Assembly: GCA_029204045.2 (NCBI GenBank)
Contig: CM055076.1
Span: 18,064,715 to 18,128,714, forward strand
Direction of reading: 5' to 3'
DNA: 64,000 nucleotides
From: Tillandsia leiboldiana
Lineage: Eukaryota; Streptophyta; Magnoliopsida; Poales; Bromeliaceae
Below the pieces are notes generated by a model. It searched no databases and was not told the origin of the DNA. It saw only the letters and a program-made list of their open reading frames with translations. This document shows, piece after piece, positions 32,591 through 43,900 of this stretch. The position numbers and the translations under genes are program-made. Numbering within the stretch: the first letter of the stretch is position 1; each line of letters opens with the position of its first letter.

Positions 32591-32625
32591 GGGCGAGGTC
32601 TCTGGTTCAAGTCCAGGATGGCCCA
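32591..32625 (+). pseudogene. trnI-GAU: Plastid trnI-GAU exon 2 (fragment in nuclear DNA)
   Basis: 35 bases from GGGCGAGGTCTC to GGATGGCCCA form the 3' half of plastid tRNA-Ile(GAU), with the T arm (GGTTCAAGTCC) and the acceptor end. Exon 1 and nearly all of the intron are absent, so it cannot give a tRNA here. Confidence 0.93.
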
Positions 32626-32689
32626 GCTGCGCCAGGGAAAAGAATAGAAGAAGCATCTGACTCTTTCATGCATACTCCACTTGGCTCGG

Positions 32690-32726
32690 GGGGATATAGC
32701 TCAGTTGGTAGAGCTCCGCTCTTGCA
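32690..32726 (+). pseudogene. trnA-UGC: Plastid trnA-UGC exon 1 (fragment in nuclear DNA)
   Basis: 37 bases from GGGGATATAGCTCAGTTGG to CTCTTGCA form the 5' half of plastid tRNA-Ala(UGC) through the anticodon region. They are followed by only about 22 bases of its group II intron. Exon 2 is absent, so it is not functional. Confidence 0.93.
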
Positions 32727-35700
32727 ATTGGGTCGTTGCGATTACGGGTCCACGGAGCTGGTGCAGGCCGCCTCGGGGCGCGTGCGTGCAGGGTGGCAGG
32801 CGGCGGCGCAGGCGCGCACGTGGGCGCGGTCGGTTGACTGAGTGCGGTCCACGTGTCGACGCCTCCGCGCGCCACGTGTCGAGCAGCGGATGGCCCTGCA
32901 CGGCTGTCCGCTGTTTGGGTGAGACGTGGCGGGCCCTGGGCATTCCGGGCGTGAACAGTGTTGGGCCGGGCCCGACACTGTAGCCGCCTGGTTCGTGCGG
33001 GCGCCCGGAAAAACGGCCCAAAAGCCCAATTTCGGATTTTTCGGGTTGAGCCTATAAACCCTTTTGCTCACCGAGTAGAGCTTTTTCCCGAGCTCTTCGG
33101 CCAGTACACCCTTCACCAAAGTTATTGATCTCCTCGCCGTGCATCTCGTGGAGAAGGCCCGGATTTTTTGGAGGCCGCGACGTCGACAACTTCGGCATCG
33201 TAGCGCAGAGCGACATTCCTTCATCGAATGCCCGTTATCGTCGCATTTTGGTCTGAGAGGTCCACAGAGCTACCCCGATAGTGTTTTCGGACGATTCTCA
33301 CGGCGTTGGATTCACGAGAGGTAGATCTACTTTTCTCAGTTTTGAGCTTTGTTTGGGGTTCCGGGTACATTTTTAACCCCCTTTGCCGCTGATGGAATTT
33401 CTGGACAGCGACACCTTGCCGGATTTTTATCTCCGCGCTCAGGCATCGGATGGAGACGTGCCTATACACTTTTTGCATCTACGCGTCGCAAGGATTACCG
33501 TCATATTTTTCGTGGAATTTTCTGAGGCTTGCCCGAAGGTATACTTCTTCCCCCTTTACTGTGCAGAGTATTACAGTTGTGTTGCTGCGAGGTTTTGCGC
33601 ACCCTGTGTTGTGGAAATTGTAACTCGGCCTACCGGGCTCGGAATTGGACGTGCAGGTACCCGTTTCGAAGGTCTCGACGCGACGATCGCGACAGTATTT
33701 ATGCTGGATTTTTCTGAGTTCTTGCTGCACATGAAAAATCTGCATCTTTGGGACTGTTCCAACAGATTTGTATGTACTTGGATATTTTGGAATAAAAGTG
33801 TAACTTTGGACCTTTTGTTGTACCCAGGAAGGTTCACGAATGTTTTTGGAACACTGCTGCGAGCCGAGGTTTGGCGCGACATGTACCGTGGATACGGGTT
33901 CAGCAGTTATGGTTAGCAAGTGGCCACGCTCTTCACCGACCTCAGGTTTGCCTTGGTTTAAACACTTCAGGTGGGTAAACTTATTAATGGTACTATTTAA
34001 GGGAATGGAAGGGTTTATATGCATGTTATGCCTTATGGGAGGTGTAATAGTGGATGTTCATGTATGGTTAAGATAGGCTTACCTGTGGGAATGTCACCCT
34101 CTATGATTGATAGCATGCCTAATTTGATGTACAACCGATATGAGCGAGAGGTAAGCAAGAAATTGCCTACTTGTGTGAGATTGGTATATCATAGTAGGAA
34201 TACTTTAGCATGTTTTGCTAATATATGTTTCACCCACTTTTATCGTTTCTGAGGACAAAAGCATGCTTGCATGGACATGTAGTTAGGCCATCTTTTACTG
34301 CTGCACTACATTTGGAACTTGACTTAGGAGAAACCATGTTATCCTTTTCTCCTTCTTTATTAGTCAGGCGGTCTGTGTTGCTCGGGTGCGAGCAGGGGTC
34401 TGGGGTAGTGTAGCCGGGACATTGGTGTCAGGGATGGGTTGTGCTGGATTGAGGCTGGCAGGGTTTTGCGGTGACCGCGGACTTTGGGCGGTTGACCAGA
34501 GGTCGGTTATAGGACTTGATTATAGACGGCAGGGTATTGCGGCAACCGCGGATATTGGGCGGTTGACCGGATATTTATTTATGCATCAGATTGGGTATCA
34601 GTTTTCTCTAGTGGACGGAGATTCCTACTATTTGAGTACTTTTGCATCTGATTGAGGACCGAGGCTTTCTTTAGTGGTTGAGTTTTCCCACTTTGATCAG
34701 AGTCATGATCCAGTCCTGCTGATTTATATTACTATTATACTTATCACTGAGATACTTTACTCGTGTGGGTCGCTCCCCTCGAGTTCCACTCCGGAATGTG
34801 TTACAGACAGGCTTTGAGTCCTTGAGACTCCTTTTCATTGGTGTTATGCGTCGGCCAGCATACCCGATACAGGCAAGGCACAGCAGGCAGTACCAGTTTT
34901 ACTGGTGGCACAAGATTGGGTTTATTACAGGCAGTCACTTTATTATTGCACTCGTGTCAGGGGGACCGAGTGGAGTCTAGTAGCTGTGTTTAGACCAGTG
35001 CTAGTGTCGTTGGGAACCGTTTGGGGATTGACGGTGGTCCCGAGGTCGTTGTGAGTTAGTCGACCGTTGTGCGAGAGGTTTGGTGATCTTGAGGCTATCC
35101 GTTCTGAAAGAGAGCGTGGATTTTGACTATAGCTTGCATGAGCCACTACTCGATAGCGAGTTAGTCCGTTTGGACGCCCTACATAATTCCTGCCCGTCAG
35201 CGGGAGGTGGTTGTAGGTGGGCGCAGGTTTGACTGGACCAGATGTGGCAGTCAGCTCGATTGGATCGATTGTGCACTTCATGTGCTAGTGGTTGCATACC
35301 ATTCTTTGGTTCTCCCTTTTTGAGCATTTAGATAGAGGCATGGTAGCTGTTGAGAGTCTCCGGCTTCCTTATTTCAGTCTTTACGGCTTTGGTTAGTTTA
35401 TGTCTCTTGAGGACTTAGTGGGCAGACCGTCGAGTCTGGCGGTGGTACCCACTGAGAACTCCCTTTTGGTGTAGTTCTCACGCCCATTGGGGGTTTTCCC
35501 CCTCATTTTTCCTTCCTCTTCTTTGTTTTGCAGAGTCTTAGCGGGTGTTGCTGATTCTCCGGTTGTTGATCGAGGCGAGGGAGTCGCGAGCTAGATCCCT
35601 ACCCATCGTTGGAGAGTAGCGGTACCCTTCAGACGAGATCTTCAGTAGCTTAGTCATTTTATTTCCCCATTTGAGAGACTGATGTAGTGAGGATATGATA

Positions 35701-35986
35701 TGTATTGAGAGCCTGTACACTGATGTATTTACTGGAGATACCTCCCTGTTGAGTTATGAGTTTTGTATCTGAGGATATTGTACGATTATCATTTTGGGAG
35801 TTGGACATTCTTGTATTATTTTCCAGTTGTACAGTGACTGATTTTAGTTTTACAGCAGATTTTCATTTATAGCTCTGATATCTGTTTAGCTGTAGCACTT
35901 TTCTTACAGGTAGGACGCTTCGCCTATGCGGGCGGATCTGTTGGCGAGCCCGGGTCGCAGTTTCGACCCCGGGGCGTGACATTCGA

Positions 35987-37627
35987 AGTCCATCCTACAG
36001 GTGAAAACCGAGCATTTTCAAGACTGTATTTTTGGACAACGGTTAAGTGTGGAATTGTATGTTTAATTGGGGCCGTTTGGACACTTTTGCAGTTATCGCG
36101 GCGGGCGACGTTTTTCTTGGGCGAGAGTGCTTCCTGGATTTGGAGTTAGCGATCGAGGTGGGTGTTGTTGTGAACCTCCTATTTTTGACTACCCACTAGG
36201 CATATTGGAGTAACCCCCTTGTGATAAAATATTAATTGTTTGATAAATATTGCATGCTTACCTTAGTTCAAAAGGCATCCTATTAGTAATGAGCCTTCAT
36301 GAGAGGTTGTTTATTAGGGGTTGGAATATCATGTTATATTAAACGCTAGAAAATTGTTAACTGTATTTCTTATCACTTTGGGACATTTGCATGCTTGTAT
36401 GGACATCTAGATAGGCCACCTTTTTCTGCTACACTATCATGCTGCAATTCAACTTAGGAGAAACCCTGATTATTATTTCTTTCTCCTTTTATTGTTAGAC
36501 TCGGGGTGTTAGCAGCTCGGGTTCGAGCAGGGTTATATTAGTGTAGCCGAGATTGTTGATTTGGATTGGTTATACCAGATTGTGGGTATGTGGGGTGTGG
36601 CGGCGACCGCCGACATTGGGCGGTTGACCGGATGTTGTACTTGTGCATCAGATTGGGTATCAGATTTCCTTTAGTGGATGGAGTTTCCCACTTATTGTTA
36701 CTGTTGTATCAGATTCGGGATCAGGTTACCCTTTTGTGGATAGGTTTTCCCACTTTGATCAGAGTCATGATCCAGTCCTGCTATATTGTGATACCTGTGA
36801 CAGTGATACTTTACTCGTGTGGGTCGCTCCCCTCGAGTGCCACTCCGGAGTAGGCTTTAGATCGTGACGGGTGCCGGTCAGTTGGATAGTTGGAGATACT
36901 GAGTTCGTGAAATTGATGACAGAGCAGGCAGTACCGGGGTTATACCGGTTCATCCAATTGGGTTTTATGGGTAGACTCATTTATTGATGCATTCTGTAGT
37001 TACTCTTTCCGACTCTGCATTTAGAGGCATAGTAGTGGTAGCTTCATTTCATCAGCTGTTATACTTCTAGCATACCACCTCTCTTTCCTTTTCGCCTCTG
37101 GTAGACTTAGTGGGCATGCCAGAGTTTGAGGGTTAACCTACTAGGGGAGGCTATTGTTTTTATGGTAGTTCTCACCCCCATTGTCCTTCTTTTTGTTCTC
37201 CCCTGTTTTGCATAGTCTTCTGCGGGAGTAGCTGGGCCATCTTCGGCGGATCGAGGTAAGAGGATAGCGGACTAGATAGGCGTCTACCCCGTCTGTGAGC
37301 ATAGCTGTATTTTGGTTGTACCCCCCCCCCCCCATACACTCAGACAGTTGTATTTTCTTTTATTTTGGGTCTGGCTTTAGCCAGCTGGTTGTATTTATTT
37401 GGTGAGCTGGGAGAGACATATGTATTTATTTGATAGTTTTATTGTACTTTTACTTTCCAGCTGTGGTCTGAGATGTATTAGTTTTAGTTCAGCTCTGTTT
37501 TTATGCTCTTTTATTATATCTTGTATATCTGAGCAGGTTACCAGCGCTTCGTGTACACGGGAAATTCCGTGTGCACGGCGGATCTGTGGACGGGGCCCGG
37601 GTTCTGGTTTACACCCGGGGCGTGACA
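35987..37627 (+). mobile_element. E4 5' LTR, right part
   Basis: It resumes after the S3 target duplication (GTCCATCCTACAGG) and ends ACACCCGGGGCGTGACA before the E4 PBS. It contains TTGGGCGGTTGACC, a two-unit GTGATAC repeat (36,787-36,812), the GGGTCGC hairpin (36,813-36,838), a 13-C run (37,321-37,333) and the terminal hairpin CCCGGGT / ACCCGGG (37,596-37,619). The end sequence (CTTCGTGTACACGGGAAATTCC) groups it with solo LTR S5 rather than S1. Confidence 0.85.
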
Positions 37628-37635
37628 TATTAGGT

Positions 37636-37647
37636 TGGTATCAGAGC
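37636..37647 (+). promoter_or_regulatory. E4 primer-binding site (initiator Met tRNA)
   Basis: TGGTATCAGAGC lies 8 bp after the LTR end at 37,627. Confidence 0.92.
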
Positions 37648-37807
37648 TTATGGATAGGTCAGTTGGGACTTAGGAAACCCTAGGCTTTTGGCAGACCCTA
37701 GGATGGCAGGGCGTGAGTGACGCGATATTTTGCGAAAGTCGGCGATTTATTAATTGGACTCTTCCCGTGAGTGAAGAGGGATTGGCATACCCTATTTCTG
37801 GTGGACA

Positions 37808-37833
37808 ATTATGTTGGCTGCAGACGACATAAA
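37808..37833 (+). promoter_or_regulatory. E4 leader stem-loop, putative dimerisation/packaging signal
   Basis: The stem ATTATGTTG / CGACATAAA (8 pairs including one G-U, with an A-A mismatch at the base) closes the loop GCTGCAGA with a CTGCAG palindrome. It lies about 160 nt after the PBS and 86 nt before the gag ATG, as in E2. Confidence 0.58.
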
Positions 37834-37919
37834 GCTACAGAAATAGGGGGATGCCTTTGACTTTCGCTAGATTGGGTCGAGTGTGATTTTGTTACTGACG
37901 TGTGGTTTATTGTGGCAAG

Positions 37920-39130
37920 ATGCCTCCCCGACGTCAGATCCCTACCCGGGGTACCCCTATACGCCCGGAGGAGCCAGAGCAGTCGAGACCTTCTGAGCTC
38001 GGTGAGTTGAGGGCCATGATGGCCCAGTTGGCAGAGAGCCATCGCGGGCAGGAGCAGAGGATCGATTAGTTGCTTGCCCAGAGAGAGGCACCGCCCCCGC
38101 CTGTTTCTGAGGCCCCGGCACCACCAGTTGTACCACTTGTACCGACGGCGCCATCGTCGAGTAGCGGGGCACAGGGAGCGATCCAGCCGTTGACCCCGGC
38201 TGAGGAGATGGGCATCGCCGACAAACTCACCAAGTTTTGTCAGCGAGGACCGCCTAGATTTTCGGGGCGGGATGCACAGCCGTGGGAGATAGGGATGTGG
38301 TTGGCAGCGATGGAGAAGCTGTTCAGGGACTTCTTCATCGATCCGAGGTATCGAGTGCACATGGCCGTGCACTGTTTGGACGGAGATGCAGACGCCTGGT
38401 GGCAACGGGTAGAGCCACTGGAGTTTCAGGTTACCCGGCAGCTACCGTGGTCCGAGTTCCGCCGTATGATATTGGACACCTATTTCTCGACTAGTGTGAA
38501 GCGGAAACTTGAAGATGACCTGAAGAACCTGCAGCAGGGCGACCGATCAGTACTGGCCTACTACCATGAGTTCACGCAGTTGCTTAACTGCGTGCCATTT
38601 GTTGCTCGTGATGGACCCCTCAGGTGGAGTTATTTGAGGCTGGTCTCCGCACTGAGATTTATACATTGGTGCATGCCTAGCGGCTTCAGACTCTCGAGGA
38701 GGCCGCGGAGCATGCCCAGTGGGTAGAGAGAGGAGACCATGTAGTCGCCAGGCGATGCGGTGCCATCGCACAGAGTTCCGATAGGGAGCGGCCAGCACCG
38801 GAGGACGGGGGACAGGCCAGTTCATGGAGACCGCCACGACCGCCGCGGCCTCAGTTTTCGGGCCGTGGCCGTTCGGAGCGGCGAGGGCCTGGTGGATCCC
38901 AGAGGCCACCACATCAGCAGCAGCACCAGCAGCAGCTGAGATCCCAGTCGAGGCAGTAGAGGTCACAGCGGCAGTCTCAGAGGCAGCAGCAGCAGCAGTC
39001 GCGGCAGTTACGGGTCCCTAGCAGTTGTATCTTCTATGGAGGTCAGCATTTTCCCGGCACCTGTGATCAGAGGTGGGGACGTTGTTATGGCTGTGGATAG
39101 GCTGGGCACTTGCGAGCCTCATGCCCTCTT
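37920..39130 (+). pseudogene. gag: E4 gag (one stop, one frame change, mutated knuckle)
   Basis: The start ATG at 37,920 gives MPPRRQIPTRGTP, parallel to E2. A TAG at 38,067 replaces a Gln codon (RID-stop-LLAQRE). The core is intact in the same frame: IADKLTKFCQRGPPRFSG, WLAAMEKLFRDFF, DADAWWQRV, LKNLQQGDRSVLAYYHEF and LLNCVPFVARD. A frame change at about 38,620 leads to a different frame for the C-terminal half, which is rich in CAG-coded Gln (38,915-39,005). The zinc knuckle near 39,083 reads CYGCG-stop-AGHLRASC: a TAG at 39,098 stands where E2 has CAG. Gag would form the particle. Confidence 0.88.
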
Positions 39131-39760
39131 ACGACATCAGCGGCACCTTCTTCGGCATCAGCTCCTTTTTCACCTCAGCAGCGACCGCCAGCCCAGCGGC
39201 CCTATGCTCCAGCGAGCAGATCCCCTTCTTCCCACCCTACCGACTATCGACCTCTAGCTCAGAGCGGACGGGTCTACGCCGCCCAGATAGAGGACTCCTC
39301 GGCAGCCGACCACGTGGTGGCAGGTATCACTTTACTTTTTGGTACTAGAGTTCGCACTTTATTTGATACCGGTGCATCACATTCTTTTATTAGTCGATCA
39401 TTTGCATCATTACATGGATTAGAGGTAGGTCGGTTGCCACGTGCATTAGAGGTCCAGATTCCTTATCATACTTTGCATGTAGAGGAGTGTTGTTGGTCCT
39501 GCCCAGTGCAGATTGAGTCCTGGATTATGCCAGCGGACCTGATGGTTTTGAGTCAGCTGTGGGACTTTGATGTGGTACTGGGGATGGATTGGCTGGCTCG
39601 GTATTTTGCGACTATTGATTGTGCCGCGAGGACGGTCACCTTTTGTGAGCCAGGCCAGGAGATGTTTGTCTATCAGGGCTGCCATAGTGTCTTCTTCGCC
39701 TCTATAGTTTCGACTTCTCGAGTAAGGCAGATGATCCGCAGTGGATGCATAGCCTTTTTG
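39131..39760 (+). pseudogene. E4 aspartic protease
   Basis: It is open in one frame with the start of RT (39,110-40,135). A Pro/Ser-rich linker leads to SGRVYAAQIEDSSAADHVVAG, the catalytic DTGAS at 39,365-39,379, SHSFISRSFASLHGLEVG and GMDWLARYFATIDC. The active-site motif is intact. It is the best protease copy in the window and close to the minus-strand E3 protease, so E3 and E4 are the same or sister families. Confidence 0.9.
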
Positions 39761-40602
39761 GCTAGTGTGGTTGAGGAGCCTACGGCGGCTCCGGGACTCG
39801 GGGATATCCCTGATGCTCATGAGTTCCCGGATGTTTTTCCCCCGGAGTTGATTAGTATACCGCCGGATAGGGAGATTGAGTTTTTGATTGACGTAGTCCC
39901 AGGAACTGCGCCAATCTCTAAGGCTCCTTATCGAATGGCACCGGCTGAGTTGCGGGAATTGAAGGCGCAGCTTCAGGACTTGATGGATAAGGGTTTTGTC
40001 AGACCCAGTGTATCGCCTTGGGGCGCGCCGGTGCTATTCGTGAAAAAGAAGGATGGTTCACTTCGACTTTGTGTGGATTATCGAGAACTGAACAAAGTGA
40101 CCATCAAGAACAAGTACCCTTTTTCCGCGCATTGATGATTTATTTGACCAGCTGCAAGGGTCTTGTGTCTTCTCCAAGATTGATCTGCAATCAGGTTACC
40201 ACCAATTGAAGGTGAAGGCCGAGGATATCCCGAAGACGGCGTTCTGGACCCGGTACGGGCATTATGAGTTTACCGTCATGCCTTTTGGATTGACTAATGC
40301 CCCTGCCGCCTTTATGGATTTGATGAACCGAATTTTTCGACCGTATCTGGATCGGTTCGTGGTTGTGTTCATTGATGATATCCTAGTTTACTCCCAGAGC
40401 GACACTGATCATGAGGAGCGACACTCATCATGATCATGATCTCGACCAATGTATACGAGAGAGGAAGTTGTACGCCAAGTTATCGAAGTGCGAGTTTTGG
40501 CTCCGGGAGATAGTTTTCTTGGGCCATGTGATTTCAACCGCAGGTGTGGCAGTGGACCCGGCGAAGATTGAGGCAGTCCGGGATTGGTTTAGGGCCTCGT
40601 AG
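39761..40602 (+). pseudogene. E4 reverse transcriptase, cut off before RNase H
   Basis: It continues from protease: PISKAPYRMAPAELRELKAQ, KKKDGSLRLCVDYRELNKV. A one-base change in a T run at about 40,122 breaks the frame (KYPF-S-A-H-stop), then FSKIDLQSGYHQLKV, MPFGLTNAPAAFMDLMN and FIDD at 40,368-40,379 follow. A small duplication or scramble occurs at 40,405-40,445 (GAGCGACACTCATCATGATC). The last recognisable part is KCEFWLREIVFLGHVIS and AVRDW. At about 40,600 it joins L6 LTR text. RNase H, integrase and the 3' LTR of E4 are absent. Confidence 0.9.
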
Positions 40603-40973
40603 TGTTAAAACACGTTTTTCGAGGCAAAGTGAAAAATGGGATTTAGACCTTCGGGGTCCGGACCTTTTTGAAAAAGTCCAGACCTTGGCAGAAAAGTCCC
40701 CACTGTGAGAAAAACGTACCAGACGTTCCAGCTAAGAAAATGGACCATTCGGGGTTCGAACTTTTTCGGGAAAAAAGTCCGGACCTTAAGCACAGTGCAG
40801 GGTAATGTTCGGGGTCCGGACCTTTTCCCGAACTTTTTGAAAAAAGTCCGGACCTTTGCGGGTTGAAACGTGAGGAAGAGTGGAAAACCTATAAATAACA
40901 GTGGGCCCTTGGTATATAAGGCTGGGGGACTTCCCCCCCAACCTCAGGCCACCCTTCACACTCTCTCTCACAC
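40603..40973 (+). mobile_element. L6 LTR, U3 with GGTCCGGACC array
   Basis: It has at least five sites of the type (G/A)GTCC(G/A)GACC (40,655; about 40,675; 40,776; 40,813; 40,845), then a TATA box at 40,890-40,897 and a CT-rich leader ending ACTCTCTCTCACAC. Solo LTR S4 interrupts here. The true LTR start may be the stub at 26,942, with the intervening nest inserted after 45 bp. Confidence 0.65.
40890..40897 (+). promoter_or_regulatory. TATA box of L6 LTR
   Basis: CCTATAAATAAC lies 36 bp after the last GTCCGGACC site and before a CT-rich leader. Confidence 0.6.
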
Positions 40974-43900
40974 TGTGATGACCCGGATCTCCGCAGAGCA
41001 CTTGCAGTGTGATCAGCAACTTCTGGAGGCTCTTTGCATGTGTTGGAGGTGTTTGTGCGCGTATCGGACTCAAGAAAAGGACTCGGCGCGAAATTTGGGT
41101 TAAGAACACTTATTTGGAGGCCTTCGACAAATTGTAGAAGTGGAATTAGGCGAAACGGACATTGGATTTGGACTCAGCGCGCGAAAACGATGAAAATGGA
41201 CTATTTACCTATATTTTTCGGAGCCCGGATGCCTGTGCACGGATTTTGAGGCGTGGTGTACTGTTCCGGCAGCCGGGGGCAGCGCCGGCGGCGGCAGGCA
41301 GCGGCGGAGCGTGGTGGCGCGGCCGCGGGCAGGCGGCGGAGTAGGCGCGGGCAGGAGCGCGGGCGCGGGCAGCGGTGGCGTGTGCCACGTGGCATTTTTC
41401 TATTGGTTCGGTGAGGACACGTGGCAGACTTGGGTTGGCTGGTGCACGAGCGCGGTCCACGGAACAGGGAGGCAGGTGCCTCAGGATGCGTGCGCGGCAC
41501 GGGGGCGCAGGCGGCGCTGGCGCGCACGTGGGCGCGGCGGCCGACGCGTTGACGCGCGGTTCCCGCCCGTGGGCGCGCCACGCGTCAGCCTCCGCGCGGG
41601 CCAGGCGGCGCATGGCGGTTGGCGGTCTTGGCTGTCGCCTGTTCGGGGGTGACGTGGTGTATCCTGGTGGATTCGGGCGCAGCGAAGCGGGCGCACTGTG
41701 CGGCACTGTAGCAGCCCGAATTGGTTCGGGCGCCCGAAAGTGGGGACTTGGGGGGAATTTCTGGATTTGTTCAGTTTGGCTTTAAAAATGCCCCCATTGC
41801 AGCGCGTTTTGGTTTTCTTCCCGAGCTCCTCTCACTATGAGGCTTTAGGCAAACTTGTTCATCATCTTGTGGTGCATCTCTTGATGGATTCCGGAAATTT
41901 TTAAAGGCCGCGGCATCGACGTTTTCTGCGACGCGGCGCACTGCGACGCTTCTTCGATTTTGGCTTCTACCCTCGCATTTCAGTGCGCGAGACCCCCTGA
42001 GCCACCCCAATGGACTTATGAGCTAATTTTTGCGGCAACACGTTCATGAGAGGTACGGCTTCGATTTCCGTATTGATCACTTCGTCTCATTTTGAGTTTT
42101 TGGCACGATTCCCGAGGAAAATTTGATCCCTTGTACTGCTGTGAGTTTTGGGACAGCAGTGGAGTATTGTTGGATTTTCTCGGTCTACGGGCATCGGAAT
42201 GAAGCGTTTAAGGACTCGATTGATATCTACGCTTCGAGAGGAACGCACCCGTATTTTTATCGAAATTTTTGGAGGATTCTTCGAAGGTGATATTTATGCT
42301 TCTTGCGGACTGATTTCCTACAGGATTTTGTTGGTGGATACTTTGACATACTCGCGTTGTTATATTTTTATCTTGGCCTACAGGTGTCGGAACGGGGTGT
42401 ATAAATACTCGTTTTGGATCTACTCGTCGCGAGGATCGCAACCGTGATTTTTTTGGGGTTTTTGGAGGACTGTACGCAGGTAAAATTCCCCCTGTTCTCT
42501 GCTGGTTTGTAAAAACAGCATGCGCTGTTTGGGAGTTGTGGGGTATTTGATTGCTGTATTGTGGTTGCAATGTTGGTTGGAGCAGAGGCTTGTGCGACTG
42601 AGTACCGAGGGTGCAGTTTCGGCGGATTTTGGATAGCGTGTGACTACGCACTTCACCGACTTCAGCTTTGCCTACGGAAAGCGTTTCAGGTGGGTTGCTT
42701 CATCTCCAGAACCGGTGGACGGTTCTCTAATTCTTTATGTTAGAATGCATGCATGTTTAGGGTACATTGAATGTTATTGTGAGGTAAGCTAGGAAAGATG
42801 ATTGTATAAGGGAATTGCAAGATTAATATTCATGTTAAATATTATTGAGGGCTTGCATGATTTGGATATCCATGATAATGAATAGTAAAAGCTTACCTAA
42901 AGGAATTTACCCTATGTGATGGTTAGCATGCCTGTTTACTTGTACAATATCTAGCATCGAGATGGAAGCTTGAGGAATGGCCTAGATCATGTAGATTGAC
43001 ATACTTTAGTAGTGTTTGCTTAACATGCCATGTTGCACATAGTCTTTTATGATATGATTACTCGATGTGGCAGGATTATGTATCTATGTGCGGATATTAC
43101 TCCGAGGAGTTATTATGGATAATGGATTATGGACAGGTGTAGTTCATTAGTGATTTTGGCATGTTGGTTATACCCTTGTGGAGCTATTATGTGATTTACT
43201 CCCTTTCATTTTCATGAGGACAAATGCATGCTTGTATGGACATCTAGATAGGCCACCTTTTATCGCTACACTATCATGTTGGAACTTGACTTAGGAGAAA
43301 CCGTGTTTGCTTCTTTTCTCCTTATTCTTTAGTCAGGCGATTCTTTCTTGCTCGAGTTGAGCAGGGGTTTGGGATAGTGTAGTCGAGACTTCGAGTCTGG
43401 GGCAGGTTGGACTTGATTGTGGGTTGTGGGTGTTGCGGCAACCGCGGATATTGGGTGGTTGACCGGATATGTACTTGTGCATCAGATTGGGTATCCGATT
43501 TGCTCTTGTGGATGGAGTTTCCCACTTATTGTTTACTGTTGTTTCAGTTTGGGGATCGGGTTTCCCTTTAGTGGATGGGTTTTCCCACTTTGATCAGAGT
43601 CGTGATCCAGTCCTGCTATATCGTGATACTTGTTACAGTGATACTTGTTACTGTGATACTTTACTCGTGTGGGTCGCTCCCCTCGAGTGCCACTCCGGAG
43701 GTAGGCCTATGACCGAGACATGTGTGCCGGTCTGATACTTATTTTGGGATGCGAGCCATGTGTGCCGATCCCGCGGATTCGAGCCATGTGTGCAGATTCC
43801 GCTACTGAGTTCTTGAGATACTGAGTTCGTGAGATTGATGACAGAGCAGGCAGTACCGGGTTTTATACCGGTTCATTTGATTGGGTTTATTCAGGCAGGT

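Larger units (their letters stand above)
32526..32748 (+). other. Nuclear plastid DNA (NUPT): trnI intron end to trnA intron start
   Basis: The order is that of the plastid rRNA operon spacer: end of the trnI-GAU intron (TCTCCCAATTGGTTGGATCG and TGCGATGATTTACTTCAC), trnI exon 2, the short trnI-trnA spacer ending CTCCACTTGGCTCGG, trnA-UGC exon 1, and the first 22 bases of the trnA group II intron (ATTGGGTCGTTGCGATTACG). The piece is flanked by GGGTCCA on both sides (32,519-32,525 and 32,746-32,752), where the surrounding LTR would have it once. The left border is uncertain by about 10 bp. It was recognised from known plastid sequence, not by a search. Confidence 0.93.
31865..35981 (+). mobile_element. 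Solo LTR S3 (4,117 bp) with TSD TTCGA
   Basis: It starts TGTGAGGACCCGGATC and ends GACCCCGGGGCGTGACA, with perfect target duplications TTCGA at 31,860-31,864 and 35,982-35,986. It lies inside the E4 5' LTR, whose text resumes after it. It contains a 0.2-kb plastid DNA insertion (32,526-32,748), a TATA-like TATAAACC at 33,053, TTGGGCGGTTGACC repeats (34,486 and 34,557), the GGGTCGC hairpin at 34,759-34,784 and the terminal CCCGGGTCG hairpin. The GC-rich ORFs near 32,187-32,526 are not genes. Confidence 0.93.

Noticed and set aside
32591..32726. Functional tRNA-Ile and tRNA-Ala genes
   Set aside because: Each has one exon only; the partner exon and nearly all of the intron are missing. They are part of a plastid DNA fragment.
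32681..32983. ORF containing translated trnA exon 1 (protein starting MARGDIAQLVE)
   Set aside because: It is a translation of tRNA and LTR sequence, a well-known false ORF.
43616..43662. Short repeats considered as a CRISPR-like array
   Set aside because: Units are contiguous at 15 bp without spacers, lie within an LTR, and the DNA is nuclear plant DNA.
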